A stretch of DNA of 64,000 bases from Clostridiales bacterium Firm_14. Lineage in GTDB: Bacteria; Bacillota; Clostridia; Saccharofermentanales; Saccharofermentanaceae. The DNA lies in assembly GCA_001604135.1 (NCBI GenBank), contig LVAT01000020.1, forward strand, positions 62,001 to 126,000, given 5' to 3'. The position numbers and the translations under genes are program-made. Below the pieces are notes generated by a model. It saw only the letters and a list, made by a program, of their open reading frames with translations. It was not told where the DNA came from and did not search any database. Below are positions 7,973 through 15,115 of this stretch, one piece after another; position 1 is the first letter of the stretch; every line of letters starts with the position of its first letter.

Positions 7973-9466
7973 TTAAAGCTTCTTATTCTCTTTAAGATAA
8001 ACAGCCTTACCGTGTTTGATCCCAAGCACATAATCGCAGCATTCCGAGATAAGTTCGGGATCGTGCGTGGAAACGATGACAGAAGCTCCGGTGGAAGCTA
8101 ATTCATTTAGCAGTTCACCCACCTTCTCCATATGTGAGTAATCCAGACCCGATGTAGGCTCATCGAAAAGAAGGATCTCTGCACCTGACGCAATGGCCGA
8201 AGCTATCGCAACACGCTGCTTCTGGCCGCCTGACAAGGCCATCGGGTGAGTATCTTTATAATCCAGAAGGCCAAGACTCTCAAGGATCTCATCACAGCGC
8301 TTCTCATCTTCATCCTTCATAGAGAGCATGACTTCAGACTTAACGCTGTCCGTAAAGAGCTGATGGTTAACATCCTGCATTACCAGATAACAGATCTTCA
8401 GGCGCTGTCTGGCCTTATATATCTTTCCGTCTGATACTATTGCTCCCTTGCAGTCACCTTCTAGACCGCAAAGGCACCTTAAGAATGTGGATTTGCCGGT
8501 TCCGTTAGGCCCGACAAGACCGATCACCTTACCTTTGGGGATCTTTAAAGACGGAATGTTCAGGTTAAGAAGATCCCCGTCTGATTCTTTAAACTTCTTT
8601 TTGAAGAGCAGATACGGACGCCTTTTATAGCTGAAAAAGAAATCATTGAGTTCAATATTGTTCTCAACATCGCAGAATGAAGATGTACTCTCACCGCGGA
8701 TATCACGGATAAGTTCTTCTTCCAGCACGATCGGCCTTAACTTATAAGACTTCACTTCTTCTTCGTTTAAGCCCTTGAATTCTTCACCTGTCCACTCCTT
8801 TGCCATCACGCCGTTTTCCATATAGATAACGCGGTCAACAGCATCTTTCAGATACCATAATCTGTGCTCTGAGATGATGATGGTCTTGCCCTGGCGCTTC
8901 CACTCGAGGATAGTGCCTCTTAAGAGTTCTATTGAATCAAAGTCGAGATTTGACGAGGGTTCATCTAACAGGATTATATCCGGCAGGAGCGCAGCTACTG
9001 ATGCGCAGGCAATCCTCTGCTTCTGTCCTCCTGACAGATCGAAAATGCTTCTTCCGAGAAGTTCATCCAGATCCATCTCAGCAACAACATCATTTAATCT
9101 GGCCTTGATTTCTTTAGGTTCAAGACCGATGTTCTCAGGTCCGAATGCTATCTCACCGTCAGTATCTACTGAGAAGAACTGGCTTCTCGGATTCTGGAAG
9201 ACAGTACCGACTGTGCCGGCAAGTTCATGAAGTTCAGTCTTTTTGACATCATGTCCGGCAACCCTTATATCACCTTCAAGTTCACCTGAATAGTAATGCG
9301 GGATAAGCCCGTTTATAAGCCTTATTATCGACGTCTTGCCGGAGCCTGAAGCACCGCAGAGAAGGACCGTCTGGCCCTTTTCAATATTGAGGTTGATGTT
9401 ATTAAGGGAACCGTCCTTGGAGCCCTTGTATTGAAAGTTTACGTTTTCGAGCTCTACGATACTCAT
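7973..9466 (-). CDS. ECF transporter ATPase, two fused NBDs
   Basis: A 497-residue protein holding both ATP-binding domains of an energy-coupling-factor importer in one chain. Domain 1 has Walker A GASGSGKTS near residue 38, signature LSGGQKQR near 143 and Walker B IILLDEPSSNLD. Domain 2 has Walker A GPNGTGKST near 318, signature LSGGQKQR near 411 and Walker B ILLFDEPTSGLD. Its ATG overlaps the EcfT stop (ATGA), so translation is coupled. It is the last gene of a five-gene operon. The fused form is common in dedicated ECF systems; the cargo is inferred from the S component and the operators, not from this protein. Confidence 0.93.
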   Translation of the reverse strand: MSIVELENVNFQYKGSKDGSLNNINLNIEKGQTVLLCGASGSGKTSIIRLINGLIPHYYSGELEGDIRVAGHDVKKTELHELAGTVGTVFQNPRSQFFSVDTDGEIAFGPENIGLEPKEIKARLNDVVAEMDLDELLGRSIFDLSGGQKQRIACASVAALLPDIILLDEPSSNLDFDSIELLRGTILEWKRQGKTIIISEHRLWYLKDAVDRVIYMENGVMAKEWTGEEFKGLNEEEVKSYKLRPIVLEEELIRDIRGESTSSFCDVENNIELNDFFFSYKRRPYLLFKKKFKESDGDLLNLNIPSLKIPKGKVIGLVGPNGTGKSTFLRCLCGLEGDCKGAIVSDGKIYKARQRLKICYLVMQDVNHQLFTDSVKSEVMLSMKDEDEKRCDEILESLGLLDYKDTHPMALSGGQKQRVAIASAIASGAEILLFDEPTSGLDYSHMEKVGELLNELASTGASVIVSTHDPELISECCDYVLGIKHGKAVYLKENKKL

Positions 9467-10158
9467 AAGAAATACTTGAAGACAACGAAGATGACTGTCG
9501 CGGCAGTAAGAAAAGCCATAAGGAAGAAATCTGCAATGCCAAGCTTCAGCTCTATTACGCTTGACCTTTTGACCTCTCCGCCAAGACCCCTTGTGATAGC
9601 TGCCGCGGACAGTTCTTCGCCTATATTAACGCACGAGAAAAGGAGCGGTATCATTCTGAATTCAAACATCCTGAGGACATTGCCGCCACCTAACATGACG
9701 CCTCTCATCCTCATGGCATCGTTGATCGAAGAATATTCTTCCTTGATCGTCGGGAAAAATCTCATTACAACTGCCAAAGAAACTGCGATCCCGTCAGGAA
9801 CATGCATCTTCTGCATGCAGGACATGAACTCACCGATCTTGGTCGTTCTTACCACATACCAGGCGGTGATCAGAGCGGGCATAAACTGTACTACGATCCC
9901 GCAATATCCTATCAGCAGTGATGCGATAAGGCCTTCTGACTGCTCAGACAGGAAATAAAACATCAGAACAAGAGCTGAAGCATACGCCAATAAGAATTTC
10001 AGAGCGGAAGAATACTTCTTCTCAAGGATCATGAGTATTATCGGTATCAGAGTGATGGACAATCTTATAGCCCACAGGAACGGTGTTATCGCACTCATCA
10101 TGACGATGAGTGAAACGACAAATACCATAAACAGCTTTGTTCTGGGATCGAGTTTCAT
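9463..10158 (-). CDS. ECF transporter transmembrane (T) component, CbiQ family
   Basis: A 231-residue EcfT/CbiQ-type scaffold protein that links the S component to the ATPases in the membrane. It begins MKLDPRTKLFMVFVVSL, typical of the family, has about five hydrophobic segments, and contains the coupling-helix motifs AVVMRFFPTIKEEYSSINDAMRMRG and GEELSAAAITRGLGG-like (A-x-R-G), each seen as short Ala-x-x-x-Arg patterns. The start codon is 1 bp after the S-component stop and the end overlaps the ATPase start. Good ECF module: S, T and fused A in that order. Confidence 0.92.
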   Translation of the reverse strand: MKLDPRTKLFMVFVVSLIVMMSAITPFLWAIRLSITLIPIILMILEKKYSSALKFLLAYASALVLMFYFLSEQSEGLIASLLIGYCGIVVQFMPALITAWYVVRTTKIGEFMSCMQKMHVPDGIAVSLAVVMRFFPTIKEEYSSINDAMRMRGVMLGGGNVLRMFEFRMIPLLFSCVNIGEELSAAAITRGLGGEVKRSSVIELKLGIADFFLMAFLTAATVIFVVFKYFL

Positions 10159-10159
10159 T

Positions 10160-10756
10160 TTATACGATTCCGGCTTTCTCGAAATGCTTCTTCACTACTG
10201 CCTTACCGATAACTGCACCGATGCAGCCGAAGATAAAGCAGAGAACAACGAGCACGCCGATTGTCTTAACATTGATCGCAGCGAAAAGGTTATTTGCATA
10301 TTCTGCCGAATATCCGCCGTCGATAAGATCCTGACGGTAGGATTCAGCAGTTACAAGGATCGGGAAATAGTTTGCACAGATCCAGAGATTGAAAATACCA
10401 AAGCTTATAACAATCTTCTTAAAGCTCTTATACTGACCTGATTTGGCAATCAGATCTGCAATAACGCCTGCGCCGATGATGAGCGGAGCTCCGAGATAAC
10501 CCATGCCGCCAATGAACATGATGATCGCCAAAAGGATCGATAAAATGGTGATCATGCCGAACTTTTCAACCTTTGTGTAGAAGAGCATCATGGGGATGCC
10601 GCTTGCCAGAGGCAGAATGATTACATATGAAGCAACGATATAAGGGTGAATATAACCGAGCATTCCAAATGCAAATTCAACAGCAAAAAGGATCGCTGCA
10701 AATATGCCGACCGTTATAAAGTCTTTTGCCTTAAGTTTCTTACTTGTGTTTTCCAT
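10160..10756 (-). CDS. ECF transporter S component, MptD/Trep_Strep family
   Basis: A 198-residue membrane protein with about six hydrophobic segments, which I recognise as the MptD (Trep_Strep) family of substrate-binding S components. Motifs include AILFAVEFAFGMLGYIHPY near residue 25 and FIGGMGYLGAPLIIGAGVIADLI near 85. A strong ribosome-binding site GGAGGTATAT precedes the ATG at 10754-10756. It is followed at once by EcfT and the fused ATPase, and preceded by two ABC half-transporters. ECF systems of this sort have been linked to heme or metal uptake in lactic acid bacteria; with the iron-type operators, iron or heme is the likely cargo, but that is inference. Confidence 0.85.
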   Translation of the reverse strand: MENTSKKLKAKDFITVGIFAAILFAVEFAFGMLGYIHPYIVASYVIILPLASGIPMMLFYTKVEKFGMITILSILLAIIMFIGGMGYLGAPLIIGAGVIADLIAKSGQYKSFKKIVISFGIFNLWICANYFPILVTAESYRQDLIDGGYSAEYANNLFAAINVKTIGVLVVLCFIFGCIGAVIGKAVVKKHFEKAGIV

Positions 10757-10771
10757 ATATACCTCCGATTA

Positions 10772-12508
10772 TTATGAGATCTTCCAGCTGACTGCCTGTT
10801 TTCTGCCGGATACGAAGTTCCTATAAATGCCTTCCTGCTTGATCAGGTCTTCGTGCTTGCCCTTCTGGACGATCTGTCCCTTGTCCACAACGATGATCTG
10901 GTCTGCGTGTCTTACGGTCTTTAATCTGTGCGCGATCATGATGATCGTCTTCTCCCTTGTGAGATTCTCTATAGCTTCCGTAAGTTCCTTCTCATTTTCC
11001 GGATCAACGTTAGCTGTAGCCTCGTCTAGGATGATGATCGGTGAATCCTTCATGATCGCTCTTGCAATCGCGATCCTCTGTTTCTCACCGCCTGAGAGCG
11101 AAGCTCCGCCCTCACCTACCAAAGTGTCGTAACCGTCAGGGAGTGCCATTATAAAGTCATGGCACGAAGCTTTCTTCGCAGCTGCGATAACTTCTTCCAT
11201 AGAAGCATCAGGCCTTCCGAATCTGATATTATTTGCAATCGTGTCTTCGAAAAGATAAACCCTTTGGAATACGAAACTGAAGTTCTCCATAAGGGAATCA
11301 AAGCTGTAATCTCTTACATCCCTTCCGCCAAGCGTAACCTTGCCTTCCTGGACATCCCAGAATCTGGCAATAAGTGATGTGATCGTAGTCTTACCGCCGC
11401 CGGAAGGGCCGACTATAGCAGTCGTTGTATTTTCTTTGATATCGAGAGTTACATTATCGATTATCTTTCTGTTCTCATAAGCAAAGCTTACATTCTCAAG
11501 ACGGATGTCTCTGTTAGCGGGCTTGATATCCTCACCGTCAATGTCCATCTGCGGAAGATCCGTGATCTCATTTGCAAGATCAACACCCTTTCCGATGATC
11601 TTCAAAAGTGCTGTGTATACACCTGCCGCATCGAGTGATTCAAAGATCATGAACGAGCACATGAGCATTGTGATCGTATACACAAGATCCATGGAACCAG
11701 ACATATAGAACCAGATCGAAGCAGCAGCGATAACAACACCTGTGAGCTTGCTGATAAGCATCTGGATTCCCACAGCAGGAATAGCTGCAAGCTCAGCAGT
11801 TATGTCTGCCTTGACCTTACGGTCGATAGCTTTGGATACACGTGAAGTGTTAAGCGCAACGATATTGTAGTTGCGGATCTCTGCAATGCCCTGGATATAT
11901 TCAAGAATTACTCCGACGATATCCCTGTCCGATTCGAGCTTCTCTCCTGCAACCTTTGCGACCTTATAATTTGTCACCTTGTTACAAAAGAAGAAAACAG
12001 TAATTCCTATAACGGCGATCAGACCGATCCTCCAGTCAAAGAAAAACATGCCGACACCGATTACCACAGTCGTAATGCTTCCCTGAAGAACCATCATTAT
12101 CGCTCTTGTTGCGATATCTCCTACCTGCTCCATCGTATTTGTAGTAACAGATGTGATATGGCCAAGGCTCGTATCGTTGAAATATCCCATAGGGAGATAT
12201 CTAAGGTGCTCTGCAATCTGGATCCTCTTTTGTGCGCAAGTGTCGTAACCGGCTTCCGTCTCGAGCATATGACCGAATCTGTTGATAGTCATCTTACCAA
12301 CTGTGCTTAAAAGCATAAGACCAATAACGAGAAGTATTGTCTTCGTGTCTATAGACTGATTAATAACAGCACCGAACGCTACAAATGCTGCGGGGATCTT
12401 CATTGCGCCTAAGATAGCATCTAAAACACCAAACAATACTGCTCTATATAATTTGTTTCTGTTCTTCTGATCGCAGAAACCAAAGAATTTCTTTATACTC
12501 TCATACAT
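10772..12508 (-). CDS. ABC half-transporter (membrane domain fused to NBD), second of a pair
   Basis: A 578-residue half-transporter with six predicted helices in the first 310 residues, then an NBD with Walker A GPSGGGKTT near 367, signature LSGGEKQR and Walker B IIILDEATANVD. Its ATG lies inside the end of the upstream half-transporter gene (8-bp overlap), so the two surely form a heterodimer. Such exporter-fold pairs next to an ECF module and under iron-type control resemble the siderophore importers YbtPQ and IrtAB. Export of a metal chelator is the other option. Sequence alone does not decide direction. Confidence 0.9.
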   Translation of the reverse strand: MYESIKKFFGFCDQKNRNKLYRAVLFGVLDAILGAMKIPAAFVAFGAVINQSIDTKTILLVIGLMLLSTVGKMTINRFGHMLETEAGYDTCAQKRIQIAEHLRYLPMGYFNDTSLGHITSVTTNTMEQVGDIATRAIMMVLQGSITTVVIGVGMFFFDWRIGLIAVIGITVFFFCNKVTNYKVAKVAGEKLESDRDIVGVILEYIQGIAEIRNYNIVALNTSRVSKAIDRKVKADITAELAAIPAVGIQMLISKLTGVVIAAASIWFYMSGSMDLVYTITMLMCSFMIFESLDAAGVYTALLKIIGKGVDLANEITDLPQMDIDGEDIKPANRDIRLENVSFAYENRKIIDNVTLDIKENTTTAIVGPSGGGKTTITSLIARFWDVQEGKVTLGGRDVRDYSFDSLMENFSFVFQRVYLFEDTIANNIRFGRPDASMEEVIAAAKKASCHDFIMALPDGYDTLVGEGGASLSGGEKQRIAIARAIMKDSPIIILDEATANVDPENEKELTEAIENLTREKTIIMIAHRLKTVRHADQIIVVDKGQIVQKGKHEDLIKQEGIYRNFVSGRKQAVSWKIS

Positions 12509-14282
12509 TGAGGGCCTCCTTTCCGCTCATGGCAACACTTTCTGACTCATCCTCATCCCTTGCCATGCTGTGGGCAGCCCACATATTGCTGTAGAGAGGA
12601 CAAGACTCAAGGAGTTCCTCATGTGTTCCTGACGCTTCGAGATTACCCTGGTTGATAACGAAGATCTTATCCGCATCAACGATTGTGGAAAGTCTGTGCG
12701 CGATTACTATAAGTGTCTTGCCCTGAACGAGCTTTGCAACACTGGACTGAACGAGAGCTTCATTCTCAGGATCTGTATATGCCGTAGCCTCATCGAGAAT
12801 AACTACCGGTGCATTCTTGAGCATGGCTCTTGCGATGCAGATCCTCTGACGTTCACCACCTGACAGATGTCCGCCGGCACCACCGACAACCGTATCGTAT
12901 CCGTTTTCGAGGCCTAAGATGAACTCGTGACAACCGGACTTCATGGCGGCATCGATTACTTCCTCATCCGTAGCGCCCTTTTTGCCCAATCTGATGTTTT
13001 CCTTGATCGAGAGGTCGAAAAGATAATTATCCTGCGCTACATAAGCTATCTGACTCATGTAGTAATCCAGAGGAATATCCTTGATGTTAACGCCGCCGAA
13101 TGTGATCACGCCTTCGTCAGGATCCCACAAGGAATCGATGAGCCTTGCGACTGTGCTCTTACCGGAACCTGAAGGTCCGACGATAGCACTTACTTCACCC
13201 TGCTTTATCTCCATGTTAATGCCGTGGAGGACCTCAGCATCCTTATACTTGAACTTAACGTTGCTGAGCGTGATATCGGATCCCACAGGTTCTTTTGCAA
13301 GTGTCTCAGGTCTCTTCATGTCATCCCTTTCGAGGATCTCAGTAACCTCACCGAAGATCGTCTTGATCTTTAAGAGATCATCCGTATAAGAGAATGCAAC
13401 AATAAGAGGTGTGATAAGGCCTGCAGAGAGGATAACGCTCATTACAAAGTTCTCGGGAGTAAGGCTTCCGTTCTTTATGAGCAAAAGGCCTACAGGCAAC
13501 ACGCCTAAGAATGTCGCAGGCATGAATGCCATGAATCCCGTCTGCCACCAGATGCATCTTCTCATCCAGTCGATGAAGCAGTCAGCGCCTTCTCTTGCTG
13601 CCGTTACGAACTTATCGTAAGAAGTCTTGGATTTACCGAAGGCCTTTATTACTTCAATACCATTTATGTATTCAACAGCAGTATCGTTTAAAGCCTTTGT
13701 CTTCTGGACTGAGACTTCATATCCGTTGCCGCTCTTTACAAACATTCCTGCACAAAGGATACCGCCGATAACTACAGAGATAAGATTGGCAAGACCCATT
13801 CTCCAGTCAAGTGAGATCAGATATACAAATATAACTATTGGAAGGAGAATGTTCGCCGAAAACTCAGGAATGATATGTGCAAGAGTTGTCTCCATGGAAT
13901 CAACTCGCTCAACGATAATGTTCTTATATGTACCGCTGTTATCAGAGAGCACGGAGCCTAACGGGATCTTTGAAAGCTTCTCGCAAAGCTGTCTTCTTAC
14001 AGTACCTAAAACATTGAATGTTCCCATATGCGACAAAGATGTTGATATGGAATGACATAAAAGTCTTAATACCCAGTAAGCAGCCATAAGCAGTATCTTA
14101 CTGAAATAGTAATTCCAATCTTTATTGCCGTTTAAAAGCTGAACCACCATGTCAGACATAATTAGATAAGGTCCGAACGATAAGGCAACACCGATGACCG
14201 CGAGCACAACACTCCAGCCGAAATACTTTATTCTCCTGCCCGCAAATTCGAGCACCCAGGAGAACGTGCTTTTCTTCTTCAC
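12501..14282 (-). CDS. ABC half-transporter (membrane domain fused to NBD), first of a pair
   Basis: A 593-residue half-transporter, first gene of the ABC/ECF operon. The start is a GTG at 14280-14282 with GGGGGTG upstream. Six membrane helices fill the first 320 residues; the NBD has Walker A GPSGSGKST near 370, signature LSGGERQR near 475 and Walker B VVILDEATAYTD. The YVAQDNYLFD Q-loop is also seen. It partners the following 578-residue half-transporter. Transcription starts from a promoter whose spacer and start region each carry a TTAG-N6-CTAA operator, so the whole operon should respond to metal. Confidence 0.9.
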   Translation of the reverse strand: MKKKSTFSWVLEFAGRRIKYFGWSVVLAVIGVALSFGPYLIMSDMVVQLLNGNKDWNYYFSKILLMAAYWVLRLLCHSISTSLSHMGTFNVLGTVRRQLCEKLSKIPLGSVLSDNSGTYKNIIVERVDSMETTLAHIIPEFSANILLPIVIFVYLISLDWRMGLANLISVVIGGILCAGMFVKSGNGYEVSVQKTKALNDTAVEYINGIEVIKAFGKSKTSYDKFVTAAREGADCFIDWMRRCIWWQTGFMAFMPATFLGVLPVGLLLIKNGSLTPENFVMSVILSAGLITPLIVAFSYTDDLLKIKTIFGEVTEILERDDMKRPETLAKEPVGSDITLSNVKFKYKDAEVLHGINMEIKQGEVSAIVGPSGSGKSTVARLIDSLWDPDEGVITFGGVNIKDIPLDYYMSQIAYVAQDNYLFDLSIKENIRLGKKGATDEEVIDAAMKSGCHEFILGLENGYDTVVGGAGGHLSGGERQRICIARAMLKNAPVVILDEATAYTDPENEALVQSSVAKLVQGKTLIVIAHRLSTIVDADKIFVINQGNLEASGTHEELLESCPLYSNMWAAHSMARDEDESESVAMSGKEALNV

Positions 14283-14316
14283 TTTTTACACCCCCGAAAA
14301 TGAATATACGCAAGAG

Positions 14317-14371
14317 TTAGTCTATACTAACATTCGGAAAACATAATAGTTAGGTGTGCCTAACTTGTCAA
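14317..14371 (-). promoter_or_regulatory. Promoter of ABC/ECF operon with two TTAG-N6-CTAA operators
   Basis: On the minus strand: -35 TTGACA (14371-14366), a 17-bp spacer, -10 TATTAT (14348-14343), predicted start near 14336. The perfect palindrome AGTTAGGTGTGCCTAACT (14348-14365) fills the spacer, and TTAGTCTATACTAA (14317-14330) lies just after the start. A protein on either site would block polymerase. Confidence 0.82.
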
Positions 14372-14432
14372 CATAAATTTTCTTGATTTATCGCAATCCC
14401 TTGTGATAATTGACGTTTTTTGTATTTCCCGC

Positions 14433-14489
14433 TTGCAATTTTCGGATTGATAAATATAATGTTAGCCGAGACTAATTAGGTTAGACTAA
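14433..14489 (+). promoter_or_regulatory. feo promoter with two abutting TTAG-N6-CTAA operators
   Basis: -35 TTGCAA (14433-14438), 16-bp spacer, -10 TATAAT (14455-14460), predicted start near 14467. TTAGCCGAGACTAA (14462-14475) lies over the start and TTAGGTTAGACTAA (14476-14489) follows with no gap. The second is very close to the core of the known DtxR/IdeR consensus (TTAGGTTAG...). Confidence 0.82.
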
Positions 14490-14536
14490 CTTATGTACGC
14501 TAAATCTTACTTAAATATTTATATAGGGAGAATGAC

Positions 14537-14749
14537 ATGATGCCTATTGTAGTAGCCGATTGCGGCGAGGAATTGATCGTCAGGAAGGTTGGCGGAAGCC
14601 CCGAAGTAAAACTTCATCTTGAGAATCTTGGAATCGTTCCGGGCGGGTTCGTAACCCTGATCAGCGTTAACAACGGCAGCGTGATCCTCAAGGTAAAGGA
14701 ATCCAGGATCGCGCTCAACAAAGATATGGCCATGAAGATCATGGTCTGA
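14537..14749 (+). CDS. feoA: FeoA-family protein 1
   Basis: A 70-residue FeoA protein, a small cytoplasmic SH3-like partner of the ferrous-iron transporter FeoB. The pattern LHLENLGIVPGGFVTLISVNNG-type (Leu-Gly-hydrophobic-x-x-Gly) near residues 28-45 and the ending ALNKDMAMKIMV are family hallmarks. The start ATG follows GGGAG by 7 bp. It is the first gene of the feo operon (feoA, feoA, feoB, small partner). Two FeoA genes in tandem are usual in Clostridia. The protein starts MMPIVV; the second Met is a possible alternative start. Confidence 0.93.
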   Translation: MMPIVVADCGEELIVRKVGGSPEVKLHLENLGIVPGGFVTLISVNNGSVILKVKESRIALNKDMAMKIMV

Positions 14750-14779
14750 TGACGTTTATTAATTAAACAGGAGGAATAT

Positions 14780-15001
14780 ATGAAGACACTAAAGGAAGTG
14801 AAGGTAGGACAGACCGTTAAGGTCGTAAAGCTCCACGGTGAAGGCGCCGTAAAGCGCAGGATCATGGACATGGGAATCACCAAAGGCGTTGAGATCTATG
14901 TCCGCAAGGTAGCCCCCTTGGGTGATCCGGTCGAAGTTACGGTAAGAGGTTATGAATTATCTCTTCGTAAGAACGACGCTGAAATGGTAGAGGTTGAGTG
15001 A
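14780..15001 (+). CDS. feoA: FeoA-family protein 2
   Basis: A 73-residue second FeoA, 30 bp after the first and preceded by AGGAGGA. It reads MKTLKEVKVGQTVKVVKLHG and then the family core RRIMDMGITKGVEIYVRKVA near residues 27-46, ending YELSLRKNDAEMVEVE, the typical conserved end of FeoA. It should act with FeoB at the membrane. Its last codon and stop are part of a 12-bp inverted-repeat arm (14996-15007) that recurs 53 bp downstream, so the end of the gene is also the left side of a large hairpin. Confidence 0.94.
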   Translation: MKTLKEVKVGQTVKVVKLHGEGAVKRRIMDMGITKGVEIYVRKVAPLGDPVEVTVRGYELSLRKNDAEMVEVE

Positions 15002-15071
15002 AATTGCATATTCTCACTAGGTCCTCGGAGCTAAAGCTCCTGCGGAATCGTTCGAACACGCAATTTCACTC
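14996..15071. repeat. 76-bp nested palindrome between feoA and feoB
   Basis: Arms GAGTGAAATTGC (14996-15007) and GCAATTTCACTC (15060-15071) are perfectly complementary. A smaller palindrome GGAGCTAAAGCTCC (15027-15040) shares exactly the same centre (15033.5). The left arm includes the feoA stop codon. It could be a processing or attenuation hairpin between feoA and feoB, or a small inserted element. Confidence 0.8.
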
Positions 15072-15115
15072 AAACAGAATACTGAACCGATAGTTAATGG
15101 AGGAAACATATAATA

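Noticed and set aside
1767-14489. Fur boxes before the iron genes
   Set aside because: The sites are TTAG-N6-CTAA, not the AT-rich TGATAAT inverted pattern of Fur; DtxR/IdeR type fits better.
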